Shown: positions 1-11,900, counted from the first letter of the stretch. The stretch: 64,000 bases of DNA from Flavobacteriales bacterium (GCA_020635815.1 JACJZB010000005.1:157635-221634), one strand, 5' to 3'. Made by a program: numbers and translations. The notes: generated from the sequence alone by a model not told the origin.

Positions 1-3000
1 TAGGAGCTGGTTCTTGAATAATAACCTGAGTTGAATCTGAACACCCATTTTCATCTCTTACCCAAACTAAATAAGTTGCTGGTGCTAAGCCTGTAAAGCT
101 TGATATAGCACCATAAGTTACTTCATTATCAATACTATACTCTAATATTCCTGTTCCGCCTTGTGCATATAAATTAATCGTTCCATTATCATCTCCATTA
201 CATACGACATCTGTTCCAATTGCAGAATCTAATACTAATAATACAGGGTCTATTAACACTATACTCATCGTATCTGTACATCCCACAGCATCTTCTACTG
301 TAAATAAATAAGAAGTTGCACCTGTTAATCCTGTAAACAAACTATCTGGCTGTAACACTCCTGAATTCACACTAAATTGATAAGAAGTTACTCCTCCTGT
401 TGCATGAACAACAACCTCTCCATTTAAATCCCCACTACATAAAGGCTGCATTAAACTCAAGCTATCTAAAACAACACCTAAGTTATTACCAACAGTAATT
501 GTAATAGCAGTATCACAACTATTTGCATCCGCTATTGTTACACTATAATTTCCTGGTATAAGATTAAATAAAGTATCATTAGCTGTTGGGCCTGCTCCCC
601 AATCGTAAGTATAAGCACCAGTACCACCCGCAAATCCGATTACTGTTGCCCATCCATCTGGCTGGTTACAGTTAGCATTTTGAGAGTCTGTAGTATAAGT
701 AAATTGTGCAGGTTCAAATACTGTAAAAGTTGAATCTTGAGAACACATGTTGGCATCTGTAACTGTTACGGTAACATTACCAGCAGCTAATCCTGTTTCA
801 ATAGAATCTACTCCCAAGGAAGTAGTCCAAAAATAAGAATATGGTTCAATTCCACCCAAAGGAGTAACTGTAATTTGTCCATTAGATTCTCCAAAACAAA
901 CAACTGAATCCACAACATTAGGAATACTTAACACAACTGGTTCTTGAATAAGGACTTGAGTTGAATCTGTACATCCATTAGCATCTTTTACCCACACTAA
1001 ATAAGTTGCTGGTGCTAAGTCTGTAAAGCTGGAAGCTGTACCATAAGTAGCTTCATTATCTATACTGTACTCTAGAGTTCCTGTTCCGCCTTGTGCATAT
1101 AAATTAATCGTTCCATTATCATCTCCATTACATACGACATCTGTTCCAATTGCAGAATCTAATACTAATAATACAGGGTCTATTAACACTATACTCATCG
1201 TATCTGTACATCCCACAGCATCTTCTACTGTAAATAAATAAGGTGTTGCACCTGCTAACCCAGCAAAAGTGCTATCTGGTTGTAATCCTCCTGCATCTAT
1301 GCTATATTGGTAAGGAGTTCCTCCTCCAGTTGCATGTACAACCACTTCTCCATTTAAATCGCCATTACATAAAGGTTGTGTTAAGCTTAAGCTATCTATT
1401 ACTGGCGAGTTTGAATCTATCAATACTTCATCACTTGTTTGGATACATCCTAAAGCATCAACTACTACTACATCGTAGCTACCTTGAGCTAAGTTTGGAA
1501 ATGAATCAAGTGCTTGAAAGGTTAATGCACTATCGTTACTATATTGATAAGGTGTTAATCCATCAATAGCATTAACTGTAATTGTTCCATTTGAATTACC
1601 ACAAGTAGGTTGTATTAATGTTGTTGTGTATGATAAGTTAGAAAAACTAATTACAACTGTATCCACATCGGTACATCCATTTGTGTTATCTTCTTCCCAA
1701 TACAACTCATAAGATCCAGCCGATGGTGCTGTTGCAACCGTTGTTGCTGAGGCTGCATTTGTAAATATAATTCCAGCTGGCGTTGAACCCGTCCAACTTC
1801 CAGTTGATGTGCCCAAACTTAATGTTGCATTTAAATTATAAGTTAATGTACATGTTGTATCGTCAATTCCTGCATTGGCTACTGGCATATCTATTACCAT
1901 CACATTAACTGCAGCTGTATCAGTACACCCATTTGCTGTTGCTACAATATAATAAACAGTATCAGTTGCTGCGGTTGGTGTTCCGTATGTAATAGTTGCA
2001 ACAGCATCGGTAAAATAAGTAAAAGTAGAACCAGCAGTACTCCCTGTAGTAACAGATGCAGCAGTAATATCAACAGTATTTGGTTCACAAACAGGGGCAG
2101 GATCAGTTATATTTAATGCAGTTGTGACCGATCCAACAACAACTGTGTCTGATACTTCGCACAAATTAACATCTGTAATTATAACCGTATAAGTACCTGG
2201 AGAAACATTTGAAATAGTATTAGCTCCTGCAACACCATTGGTAGTTGAAATAACAGTATTTGTAGCATCCTCCCATACAAAATCATAAGGAGCAAAAACA
2301 CCATCAGGAGTAGCAGTAGCTGAACCTGTAGCTGAATTAGAACAGCTTGGAGTTGAGCTCATATTTGGAGGACAACATGCTCCAACAGCATTCACAAAAT
2401 ATGTTGGGTCGAATGAACATCCTAGATCATCCCAACCGCCAGATTCTCCATCACCAGAAGTATTAAAAGTCACAGATAAATCTGAACCAGGTGAACAGAT
2501 ACTATTTACAGTTATACTAATACAAAACTCCCATGTACCAGCTCCAATAATCCCTTGACAATCATCTCCATAATTATTCCCAGGATTACCATCTCCTCCA
2601 GTATTAAAATAGAACCCTGGAGGCCAAGCAACATCATCAGCTGTAGAAGCAGTACCTAAAGTTGCTGTAATCCCAGCAGGGTAGTAAGCCCAAGTTCCGG
2701 ATCCTTGACAAGCTGCTGGAGCTGTTGTTGTTAAAGTTGTTACATCCCAACCAGAACCAAAATCCATCTGAACTCCATGTAACCAATTTGTATTTGTTTG
2801 AGTCCATTGATCAATTTTATAACAAAAATCAACAGTTTGACCAGGTAAATACATCCCATTTACAGGTTGAGGGTTAACAGTAACTGTAGAAGCGTTTAAA
2901 CAATCCTCACATCCTATATTATTACTTATATCCATATTAAAAGTTCCTGTCTGACCTACATTTCCACTTACTTGTAAATAGTAAGTTTCTCCAATAGTCA

Positions 3001-3433
3001 TTTGCTCTACTGACAACGAGACAGAACCACCAATACCAACTGCACATCCTCCAACACCACCACCAAAATTTCCACAAACACCTGGGTAAACTGCTACATT
3101 TGGATTTGCAAACGTACTTGTAATATCAATAACAGCTTCAAGTCCAGTTGCAACAAAGGTGTACCAAACATCATTAGCAGGAACACCCATATTTGGTCCC
3201 CCCAATCCTGAACAAGCGTTTTGATAATCATAAGGGTTTCCAGATGTTGCTCCAACTAAAGTTCCGGCTATATTTAGAGTTCCTCCTATACCACTAGGAC
3301 ATGCTGCAGGCACTGGTAAATTACCTATAGCTTGAGCACTAGAACAATCATCATTAGCTGGTTGAGCCATTACTTGAGTGCTCAACAATATCGTAAATAC
3401 GATTAAAATATAACTTAAAGATATTGTTTTCAT
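1..3433 (-). CDS. SprB-repeat cell-surface adhesin, N-terminal part (runs off left edge)
   Basis: Open reading frame without a stop from the ATG at 3433 to the window edge, so at least 1,144 residues. It begins with a signal peptide (MKTISLSYILIV..., cleavage near VMAQ-PAN). A CUB-like/pre-peptidase-like segment follows (NDDCSSAQAIG, then DVWYTF), then a series of beta domains of the SprB type with the recurring pattern GG..PYQYS(I/N)D...F..L..G.Y.V.V.D..GC. SprB-type proteins are gliding or surface adhesins exported by the type IX system; the sorting domain itself lies outside the window. The small secreted-protein gene upstream ends 5 nt before this start, so the two are probably cotranscribed. 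A 930-bp internal repeat is listed separately. The role as an adhesin is inferred from repeat architecture. Confidence 0.85.
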   Translation of the reverse strand, partial: MKTISLSYILIVFTILLSTQVMAQPANDDCSSAQAIGNLPVPAACPSGIGGTLNIAGTLVGATSGNPYDYQNACSGLGGPNMGVPANDVWYTFVATGLEAVIDITSTFANPNVAVYPGVCGNFGGGVGGCAVGIGGSVSLSVEQMTIGETYYLQVSGNVGQTGTFNMDISNNIGCEDCLNASTVTVNPQPVNGMYLPGQTVDFCYKIDQWTQTNTNWLHGVQMDFGSGWDVTTLTTTAPAACQGSGTWAYYPAGITATLGTASTADDVAWPPGFYFNTGGDGNPGNNYGDDCQGIIGAGTWEFCISITVNSICSPGSDLSVTFNTSGDGESGGWDDLGCSFDPTYFVNAVGACCPPNMSSTPSCSNSATGSATATPDGVFAPYDFVWEDATNTVISTTNGVAGANTISNVSPGTYTVIITDVNLCEVSDTVVVGSVTTALNITDPAPVCEPNTVDITAASVTTGSTAGSTFTYFTDAVATITYGTPTAATDTVYYIVATANGCTDTAAVNVMVIDMPVANAGIDDTTCTLTYNLNATLSLGTSTGSWTGSTPAGIIFTNAASATTVATAPSAGSYELYWEEDNTNGCTDVDTVVISFSNLSYTTTLIQPTCGNSNGTITVNAIDGLTPYQYSNDSALTFQALDSFPNLAQGSYDVVVVDALGCIQTSDEVLIDSNSPVIDSLSLTQPLCNGDLNGEVVVHATGGGTPYQYSIDAGGLQPDSTFAGLAGATPYLFTVEDAVGCTDTMSIVLIDPVLLVLDSAIGTDVVCNGDDNGTINLYAQGGTGTLEYSIDNEATYGTASSFTDLAPATYLVWVKDANGCTDSTQVLIQEPVVLSIPNVVDSVVCFGESNGQITVTPLGGIEPYSYFWTTSLGVDSIETGLAAGNVTVTVTDANMCSQDSTFTVFEPAQFTYTTDSQNANCNQPDGWATVIGFAGGTGAYTYDWGAGPTANDTLFNLIPGNYSVTIADANSCDTAITITVGNNLGVVLDSLSLMQPLCSGDLNGEVVVHATGGVTSYQFSVNSGVLQPDSLFTGLTGATSYLFTVEDAVGCTDTMSIVLIDPVLLVLDSAIGTDVVCNGDDNGTINLYAQGGTGILEYSIDNEVTYGAISSFTGLAPATYLVWVRDENGCSDSTQVIIQEPAP
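148..312 (-). repeat. Internal coding repeat, copy 1 (identical core)
   Basis: This 165-bp stretch is identical to 1078-1242, exactly 930 bp (310 codons) away. Weaker similarity extends on both sides, from about 7 to 469 against 937 to 1399. It encodes one SprB-type module and the linker into the next. Confidence 0.9.
1078..1242 (-). repeat. Internal coding repeat, copy 2 (identical core)
   Basis: Second copy of the 165-bp identical block at 148-312. The flanks have diverged clearly while this core has not, which points to recent recombination or gene conversion between SprB modules. Confidence 0.9.
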
Positions 3434-3438
3434 AATGT

Positions 3439-3825
3439 TTAATTTCTTCCTTTCTTATTAACGAATTGATGTCCAATTAAAATATAATTATTTGTTCCAA
3501 GAGAAAATGTTGGCAACTGTTTAGATGAATCAAATTTAATTGGATATTCCATAGAATCTATACTTACACCATTATTCTCACACTCTATAGCAGAGAATAA
3601 CTCAACAACAACTCCTGTATCAAAAACGATTGAGAACCTTTGATTCTTTAATCGATAAAATTTCATGTTAGCTTTATTCAGAGCATCAATATAAGATTCA
3701 ATATTTTCAACATTTTTAGAATCAAGAATAGTATAAGTTTTTCCATTCTCTTCTTGTCCAAATACCATTCCCCCTATGAGGGTAAAACACACTAATAAAA
3801 TAGTAAAAACACTTTTTCGCAACAT
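3439..3825 (-). CDS. Small secreted protein of unknown function
   Basis: About 128 residues from the ATG at 3825; the frame is open 36 nt further upstream but the internal ATG starts a proper signal peptide (MLRKSVFTILLVCFTLIGG, cleavage after FGQ). The mature part is about 105 residues with mixed alpha/beta character and no motif I recognise. Its stop is 5 nt upstream of the SprB-like adhesin ATG, so it is likely the first gene of that transcription unit. A role in export or surface assembly of the adhesin is possible but rests only on position. Confidence 0.7.
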   Translation of the reverse strand: MLRKSVFTILLVCFTLIGGMVFGQEENGKTYTILDSKNVENIESYIDALNKANMKFYRLKNQRFSIVFDTGVVVELFSAIECENNGVSIDSMEYPIKFDSSKQLPTFSLGTNNYILIGHQFVNKKGRN

Positions 3826-3861
3826 AATTATTTGATTTATTGATGATTGAGCTGACAACAT

Positions 3862-4172
3862 TTTCTTTATTCTTTCATTCTGTTTTTTTAAAATATTCTG
3901 ACTAGCTAAATACTATTAAGTATAGGAACTATGAACCAATTCTAAATTCTTTATAATATTTATGTCTAAAATTTTATTTTTTAATTAACAAAAATAACAT
4001 AATAATATTTTTTTACAATATTTCTCTTTTTTACACTACAATAAAGCAGACGTTTAAATAAAACTATAGTTGCCTTACAATTTATTAAAAATAAGGTGTT
4101 AACTCTTTTTAAAGTAATTACAAAATGGAGAACATAACTCGCTTACTTTTAAGGTTTCTAATAAAAAAGTAA
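3862..4172. other. Divergent intergenic region
   Basis: About 310 very AT-rich bases between the divergent genes starting at 3825 (minus) and 4173 (plus). It must hold promoters for both, but I see no convincing TAnnTTTG element, hairpin or small gene in it. Confidence 0.5.
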
Positions 4173-6893
4173 ATGACTAAAAAAATTCTAATTGGCTTAT
4201 TCTTATTACTTGCTACTGTAATCATCATTTTTAGCTATAGCTTTTATAAAAACGTAAAGGCACCAATAAGTACAAATACAATAGCTGCCATCCCTCAAAA
4301 TGCAGCAATAATAATCCAAGAAACTAATTTTAAAAAATTCTATGCCAAAATAACTTCTTCAAGTATTATATGGCAAGAACTACTAGACAATACTGAAAAT
4401 ATAAAACAAATAAATAATCAACTTCACTTTTTTGATTCTTTAGCGACTAACCAAAAATTAGCACAACTTATTAAAAACCAACCCATAACAGCTTCATTGC
4501 ATTTAGCAGGAGCTAACAACTTTAATTTTGTTTTTTACATACCAACAATAACTAATATTGATGAAAACAAATTTATTCAAGAGGTTAAAACATTAACCAA
4601 ATCAAATCCTGAAACAAGAGTTTATGAAAATGTAACAATTTATAATTTCCCAATTGAGGGGAAACAAAAAATTTCTTTAATCTATCGAAACAACATAGTT
4701 TCCTTTAGCTATAGTACTATTTTAATTGAAGATGTAATTCGACAATTATCAGCTGACAACTCTTTACTTGATAATTATTCTTTTAATAAAACTATCAATA
4801 CTTCTGGCGAAGTTGAGGATGGCAACATCTTTATTAACCATAAATATTTTCAGAAACTACCTAATTTATTTTTGAATGCTTCATTAAAAGATTACACTAA
4901 AAGCTTTGAAAACTATGCCATCTGGAGTGCTGTTGATGCTACTTTAAAAAATAACTCCATTACTTTAAACGGGTTTACCTTGGCCACAGACAGCAGTAAC
5001 AACTATTTAAGTTTATTTAAACATCAAAAACCACAAGAAATTGAGATTTTAAATTCTATTCCAAATAATACCGCTTTTTTATTTTACTACAGTTTTAGTA
5101 ACGCTAAACAATTCTTTACCGACCGTAAAACGCTATTAAAATCAAAGAATCAATTTTTTAATTATCAAAAATATTTAGACCAACAAACCGAAACTTATGG
5201 GATTGATTTAGAGGAAGAATTTCTATCTTATATTGGTAATGAGATTTCTTTTGTAATTACTGAACCTGTTAGTGAAAACTACACTAATGAAAAATTTGTA
5301 GTAATACATGTAAATGATATTGAAAAAGCAACCCAATCTCTTAATAATATTGCTGCTAAAACAAATCCTGAATTTACAATAATAGAGAGTAACGAACACA
5401 GAATTAATCAAATAGGCATTGATAAACTTTTTTCAACCTTGTTCGGTAAGCCGTTTTATAACATTAACCAACCTTACTTTACATTAATTGGAGATTACGT
5501 TGTGTTTGGAGCTTCAGAAAGTGCTATACAAACTTATATTAATAAAATTGAATTAGAGAAAACGCTTGATAATGATGAAAACTTCAAGTCATTTAAAGAC
5601 AATTTATCATCAAGTGCTAGTCTTTTTATCTACAACAATATTGCTCGATCTGTAAATTTATATCCTCACTTCTTAGCTGCTGATTATGCAAAAAACACAT
5701 TAGAAAAAATTGAACTTTTACGAAAGTTTGAAGCCGTTGGTTTACAAATTAGTGCAAATAAAAATGACCTGTATTACAACAACATATACCTAAAATACAA
5801 TCCTGTTTACAAGCAAGACACAAGAACAGTATGGGAAACCAAATTAGATACCATTGTTAAAACAAAACCACAAATTGTAGTAAACCATGTAAATAATACG
5901 AAAGAAATTATTGTTCAGGATTTAAGTAATAAGATATATTTAATTAGTAATACTGGTAAGATATTATGGACTAAGCAATTGTCAGAAAAGATAATCGGCA
6001 AAATCCACCAAGTTGATGTTTACAAAAACAACAAATTACAATACTTATTTAACACAGAAAATAAAATTTATTTGCTCGACAGAAATGGAAACAATGTTGA
6101 ACAATACCCTATAAAACTAAAAGCTACTGCTACTAATGGCATTACTCCTTTAGATTACAACAACAATAAAAATTATCGCCTGTTAATTGGGTGTAGCAAT
6201 AATATGGTTTATAACTATGATATAACTGGAAACATTGTTTCTGGGTGGGAGTACGAACCTGCTAATGGATATGCAAACTCAGCCATTTGGCACTTTGCAA
6301 TTAATAATAAAGATTACATTGTTATACCTTTAAACAATGGTGAAGTAAAAATTGTAGAACGAGCGGGGAAGATTAGAGTTAAACTAACTAACAAACTCCC
6401 TGTTAACTCTAACACCATACATTTAACAACAAACAACGATTTAAAAAACTGCTATCTTACAACGATAGACACGCTTGGTAATATCGCAAAGCTTTACCTA
6501 AATGATAAACTAGAAAATATACATATTGCTGATATCCCTAAAAATACTTTTTTCGAGCATTCTAACATTAATAACGACATTAAAAACGAGTATGTTTTTG
6601 CTTTTGAGAACGTATTGAAAGTTTTTGATTCTGAAAAAAACAAACTTTTTGAGGTAGAAACATTAGACCCCATAACAGAAAGCCCATTGTTTTTTAAAAT
6701 GCCCGACAAATCGAAAAAAATAGGGATTGTTACTTCAACTAATATCTATTTATTTAATGAAGCTGGTATTGTTCAAGACAATTTTCCTCTTGCCGGCTCT
6801 ACCTTATTTAGCATAAGCGATTTAAACAACGACAACACAACTAATTTAGTTGTTGCTGACAAGGACATTTTATACATGTATAACTTAGAGTAA
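4173..6893 (+). CDS. Membrane-anchored DUF3352-like protein with propeller-like C-terminus
   Basis: 906 residues. An N-terminal hydrophobic helix (residues about 4-26) is followed by AIPQNAAIIIQE, a pattern typical of periplasmic proteins of the DUF3352 kind. The first 540 residues form a repetitive alpha/beta region. From about residue 550 there are short repeats of the form I.LI...G.ILW and IYLLDRNGN, reminiscent of PQQ or FG-GAP-type beta-propeller blades, ending with SISDLNNDNTTNLVVADKD. It is probably anchored in the inner membrane or exported to the periplasm. The TPR gene 84 nt downstream has the same strand and may be cotranscribed. The family name is a tentative match from memory; no enzymatic motif is visible. 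Confidence 0.65.
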   Translation: MTKKILIGLFLLLATVIIIFSYSFYKNVKAPISTNTIAAIPQNAAIIIQETNFKKFYAKITSSSIIWQELLDNTENIKQINNQLHFFDSLATNQKLAQLIKNQPITASLHLAGANNFNFVFYIPTITNIDENKFIQEVKTLTKSNPETRVYENVTIYNFPIEGKQKISLIYRNNIVSFSYSTILIEDVIRQLSADNSLLDNYSFNKTINTSGEVEDGNIFINHKYFQKLPNLFLNASLKDYTKSFENYAIWSAVDATLKNNSITLNGFTLATDSSNNYLSLFKHQKPQEIEILNSIPNNTAFLFYYSFSNAKQFFTDRKTLLKSKNQFFNYQKYLDQQTETYGIDLEEEFLSYIGNEISFVITEPVSENYTNEKFVVIHVNDIEKATQSLNNIAAKTNPEFTIIESNEHRINQIGIDKLFSTLFGKPFYNINQPYFTLIGDYVVFGASESAIQTYINKIELEKTLDNDENFKSFKDNLSSSASLFIYNNIARSVNLYPHFLAADYAKNTLEKIELLRKFEAVGLQISANKNDLYYNNIYLKYNPVYKQDTRTVWETKLDTIVKTKPQIVVNHVNNTKEIIVQDLSNKIYLISNTGKILWTKQLSEKIIGKIHQVDVYKNNKLQYLFNTENKIYLLDRNGNNVEQYPIKLKATATNGITPLDYNNNKNYRLLIGCSNNMVYNYDITGNIVSGWEYEPANGYANSAIWHFAINNKDYIVIPLNNGEVKIVERAGKIRVKLTNKLPVNSNTIHLTTNNDLKNCYLTTIDTLGNIAKLYLNDKLENIHIADIPKNTFFEHSNINNDIKNEYVFAFENVLKVFDSEKNKLFEVETLDPITESPLFFKMPDKSKKIGIVTSTNIYLFNEAGIVQDNFPLAGSTLFSISDLNNDNTTNLVVADKDILYMYNLE

Positions 6894-6976
6894 TTATACT
6901 TTTTTAACATTAATCAACTTACCTATTTTACTCATGTTTTATTTTATCAGTTTCTTTGTTATGTTTTTTCTATAAA

Positions 6977-8872
6977 ATGAACTTTAACTCAGCCCTAAAA
7001 CATAATTTCTTATTTCTATTATTTGCTCTTTTTATTTTTAGTAAAGGATTTGCCCAAATTAAAAATGAGAACAAACTGCTTATTGGTAGGCTCGAACTTT
7101 CTGATAAAAATTATAAGGCATCCATAGAACATTTTAATGTTTCTATACAAAATGAACCTTTAAATTTTGAACCGTACTATTACCGCTCAATTGCAAAAAT
7201 AGAATTAGGAGATTTAATTGGTGCTGAAGCCGATTTAAATAAAGCCATAGAATTAGAGCCACGAAACATTGATTTATACATTTTAAGAGGTGCTGTTTTA
7301 GATAGATTAATAAAACCTGAAGAAGCATTATTGAATTTCGATAAAGCTATAGAAATCAATAATAAAAACCCCGACATTTATATTAATCGGTCTATTTTAT
7401 ATAACAACTTACAAGAACATAAAAAAGCAATTGCCGATTGTGAATTAGCTCTAAAATATAAATCAAAAAAGGAACTTATTTATATAATTAGAGGTATGTC
7501 TTTTATTGGTTTAAAAAAATACAGAGCAGCCATTAACGACTTTAATGTTGTAATTGAAAATAATCCATATAACGCAACTAACTATGTAAGAAGAGCTACT
7601 GCTCAATTTTATTTAGAAAATTATGATTCTTCTTTGGTGGATGTAAAACATGCCTTACACATCGACCCTAAAAACTCTTATGCTTATTTTCAAAGAGGTA
7701 TTCTATATAAAAAGCAAGACAAAGTTGATGAAGCTTTAGCAGACTTAACTAAAGTAATTGAACTACAACCAAACTCTTCTACTGCTTATTACAATAGAGC
7801 TTTGATTTATGGTGATAAGAAAAACCTTAAAGCTGCTTTAGACGATTACAATAAAGTGTTAACGCTAAACAACAAAAATATACTTGCTTACTTTAACCGA
7901 GCCATTACGCTACAACAACTAAAACGTACAAAAGAAGCTAGAAAGGATATTGAAAAAACAATAGAACTTTACCCAGATTTTGTTGATGCCTATAAGGTAA
8001 GAGCTTCATTAAAACAAGAGTCGGGAGATTATTATGGTGCTGAACAAGATTTGCAAACTGCAGCAATTATTAACGAGAGTAAGCTAAATTATTCTGATAG
8101 TTTAAAGCAAGTTGAAGAACTCTTTATCGCAAAAGTAACTTCTTTTAGTAATGGTAATTCTAATGCAACAAATAATTCATCGTCAAAGTTAAATGATATT
8201 TCACTCTCTTCTGCTTATGGATTGAGTTTAATCCCAACTCAAAAAGAAAAACACATTATTGATGCATGGAATAAAACAAACAAATCATTTACCTCTTATT
8301 ATTTATATTACTTAGACGATCAAGATGTGGTATTGGCTAACACCCAAAATGCTGTGCTAAATGAGATTAATAATAGTCTTATTAAGTCGCCAAACAATCC
8401 TGAATTATATTTAAAAAGAGCTATTGTTTATACCTCTTTAAACCAATTTGACAGAGCTATTTTGGATTTAAATAAATCTATTTCTTTAGACCCTACCAAT
8501 TATATTGCCTATTTTTCAAGAGCAACCATGATTTATAGCATTATTAAATCGCTAAATGAAACTGAAAATTCTAATTATTCGTTGGACATGGTAATTAATG
8601 ATTATGATAAATGCCTTAGTGAAAATCCTAACTTTGGGTATGCCTACTTTAATCGGGCAAATTTAAAATGCCAAAAAGAAGATTACATCGGTGCTATTGA
8701 AGATTATAGCGAGGCCATTAAAGTTTCGAATAGTTTTTCTGAAGCTTATTTAAATAGGGCTTTAATCTTACTAATTTTAGATAATAAAGAACAAGCTTGT
8801 ATGGATTTAAGTAAATCTGGAGAGTTAGGAAATGTAAGCGTTTATGATATTATTGCGAAGTATTGTAATTAG
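6977..8872 (+). CDS. Secreted tetratricopeptide-repeat protein
   Basis: 631 residues from the ATG at 6977; a TTG 21 nt upstream is also in frame but the ATG directly precedes a signal peptide (NFLFLLFALFIFSKGFAQ). After cleavage the protein is almost entirely TPR units of 34 residues, with repeated A...F.KAIELNP..(A/I)Y..RA. patterns, about ten in the first half (to residue 380), a low-complexity Asn/Ser linker near residue 395-405, and about four more near the end. TPR solenoids are protein-interaction scaffolds; here in the periplasm or at the outer membrane. Partners are not evident. Confidence 0.85.
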   Translation: MNFNSALKHNFLFLLFALFIFSKGFAQIKNENKLLIGRLELSDKNYKASIEHFNVSIQNEPLNFEPYYYRSIAKIELGDLIGAEADLNKAIELEPRNIDLYILRGAVLDRLIKPEEALLNFDKAIEINNKNPDIYINRSILYNNLQEHKKAIADCELALKYKSKKELIYIIRGMSFIGLKKYRAAINDFNVVIENNPYNATNYVRRATAQFYLENYDSSLVDVKHALHIDPKNSYAYFQRGILYKKQDKVDEALADLTKVIELQPNSSTAYYNRALIYGDKKNLKAALDDYNKVLTLNNKNILAYFNRAITLQQLKRTKEARKDIEKTIELYPDFVDAYKVRASLKQESGDYYGAEQDLQTAAIINESKLNYSDSLKQVEELFIAKVTSFSNGNSNATNNSSSKLNDISLSSAYGLSLIPTQKEKHIIDAWNKTNKSFTSYYLYYLDDQDVVLANTQNAVLNEINNSLIKSPNNPELYLKRAIVYTSLNQFDRAILDLNKSISLDPTNYIAYFSRATMIYSIIKSLNETENSNYSLDMVINDYDKCLSENPNFGYAYFNRANLKCQKEDYIGAIEDYSEAIKVSNSFSEAYLNRALILLILDNKEQACMDLSKSGELGNVSVYDIIAKYCN

Positions 8873-8966
8873 AATTAAAAGGTTATGAGTGTATTTGTTT
8901 ATGAGTTTATTTAAAAGTAAAGAGATTATTTTTCCAACTTCAGACTTCGGACTCCCCTCCTCCAAC

Positions 8967-11900
8967 TTATATCTTAATACACATCACCAAAATATCATCA
9001 ATCTGTTCGTTATCTCCCATCCAACTAATCAACTCTTCTCTTAATGTTTCACGTTGAATGCCTGGTGCTTCTGAATAGATTTTCATGAACACTTCTTTTA
9101 ATCGTTTATTCATGTATTTCTTCCCTTTTGGGCCTCCAAACTGATCTGGATATCCATCAGAAAACATATAAAAAACATCGTCTTTCTTAATCTCAAATTT
9201 ATTTAAATCATAATTAAAATCTAAAGGGGCACTACCTCCTATTGGTTGTCGGCTTCCTTTCAACTCATGCAGTTCATTATCTCTAATATAAATTAAAGGG
9301 CGAAAAGCTCCCGCATATTCAACCATATTTTTCTCTAAATCAAAACAGCAAATTGATATATCCATTCCATCTCTACTTTCACTATCTACATCTTCCTGTT
9401 TTAACACCTTTTTAATGGCAATATTCAGCTCTTGTAAAATACGGTCTGGTGATGTAATCTTATTTTCAATAATAATTTGATTTAAATTATTCACACCTAT
9501 CATACTCATAAAAGCACCAGGAACACCATGTCCGGTACAATCTGCTGCTGCAAAAACTAATTTATTTCCAACTCGTTCATACCAATAAAAATCTCCACTT
9601 ACTACATCTTTTGGCATATATAAAACAGAAACACTTTCTTTTAATTCTTCCAACTTTGCGGCTTTAGGCAATATGGCTTCTTGAATTTTCTTCGCATAAT
9701 TTATACTATCCGTAATGTTCTTATTTGCAACCTCAACCTCTTTTTTCTGATGTGCTAACTCTGAATTTACTGACTCTACTTTCTCTTTTTCTTCGCGTAA
9801 TTCTTTTGTTCTTTCCTCTACTTTATTTGTAAGTATAATTTGAGTTTTCTTAAGATTTCTTGTTCTTACAACAATAATTATATACCCCAACAATAATATT
9901 GTTATAATAGAAGATGCATAAAACCAATTCGTTTTCCACCACGGAGGGCTTATCTGAAATGTAAATACCACTTCATCCTCTATCCAAACACCATCACTAT
10001 TCTCTGCTTTCAATTTAAATGTATAATCTCCATGTGGTATAGCTGTATAAACAGCCTTTCTATCCTTAGTCATAGGTAACCAATTCTCATCTAAGCCTTC
10101 TAACATATATTGATATTGAACTTCTTCAGGGTTGGTTAATGAAACTCCAACATATTCAAAAATCAAATTATTGTTATTATAGGTCAAATCCAAATAACTA
10201 GGAATGTTCGTCCCAATATTTAAACTATCTGTAAAGTCATTCCATTTAACATTTTCAAAATTTAATTTTATATTGTTTAAAGTTAAAATTGGAGGAACCT
10301 CATTAACTTTATCGTTTTCTAAATGGTAGGTGTATAATCCGTTTATGGTTCCAAATAATAGTTGATTTTGTTTATTTCTAAAAACGGTATTCAAATTACA
10401 TTCAACGCCATTAAACCCTTCATTCTTCCCGTAATTTCTAATCTCTACTTTATTTTCTATGTCGTTCCAATGTTGATAGGCACTTTCTAAATTAACTCGA
10501 TCTAATCCTTTATTTGAGCCTAACCAAATATTTCCTTTCCCATCTAATTCCATGAGGTAGATATTTTCAGAGGTTAACCCATCTTCTTCTGTTATTTTTT
10601 TAAATTCCTTTCCATTATACAAATAAGCACCTTCGCTTGTTCCTATCCATAAGTTATTTTTTGAATCTACAACAAAACTTTTTACCCGATCACAAACCAA
10701 CCCTTCTTCTTTCGATAAAAATTTAAATTGATTATTCTGATATTTATAAATTCCTTTATTCGATGCCATATAAATTGCACCCTTAAACTGAATGATACTA
10801 TAAACAAATTCTTTTGGTGAGTTGGGTACTGTATATAGCTTGTCATCTTGCAACATATACATTCCCATTCTTCCTCCTATATAAAACTTATTTTTGTACC
10901 TGTACGAACAAAATATATTGTCATCCTTAATTTCCTTGTCATAAAATGGTACTCGAATTGATGCTCCGTCAATAAATTTATACAAGCCAATATTAGAACC
11001 TATATATAAAATATTTTTATCTTCATTAATATGAAATACATTGCTAAAACCTAACTTATCAACTTTATACGTTGTTATTTGGTTTTTATCAATAACGTTT
11101 AGGCCTCCATTATTTCCTACAAATATTTGTCCTTGTTTGTTTTCATAAACAGCATTAATATAATCGTTTAGTAATCCGTTTTGGCTATCATGAAAAGTAA
11201 AAATTGGATTAAATTTTACCAATCCATTTCCTAATGTTCCTAGCCAAAGAATACCTTCGTTATCCGTAAAAACTGACCAAGTCTTTTTAAACGGAAACCC
11301 ATTTTCAGGAGCTATCCATGAGGCATGTAAGGTATGTTTATCTAAAAAATATAATTGGCTATTTAGAGCCCCAAACACAATTTTATCTTCGTAAAAGTAT
11401 GATGATGTAAATGTTAGGTTTGTTCCCTCTCCTTTTGGTAAATCAATTTTTGAAACTACTCCGTTAACAATAATGTTTAAACCATCCAAGGTGCCAACAA
11501 ATACAGTTCCTTTACCTCCTTCAATTATTGTTTTTACGTAATTATTAGTTAATCCATTTTTTACTGTATAATTTGTTACTTTTTTTGATTTATCAATAAC
11601 AAACACTCCATTTTTTTTTGTGCCAATCCATAAATTTCCAGCACTGTCGGCATATATGCAGTTTATAAACGATGTGTTTAGTATTTCATTTTCGGTTTTA
11701 TAAAAAGCTACAGAATCTATTGCTAAATTATATTTATAAAGCCCTTGCGATGAGCCAAACCAAACATCATCCTTAGTTTTATTAACATGTACCCAGTAAA
11801 AAGAAACTTCTTTTGAATAGCTCTTTACAACTTTTGTAACTTGTTTATTTAATAAACTTACACCATTTCGGGTTGCTACCCACACATCTCCTTCAATTGA

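Noticed and set aside
1243..1569. Leu-rich plus-strand reading frame of 108 codons
   Set aside because: It lies fully inside the minus-strand SprB-like gene, is compositionally odd (His, Leu, Tyr rich) and has no start context; a shadow frame.
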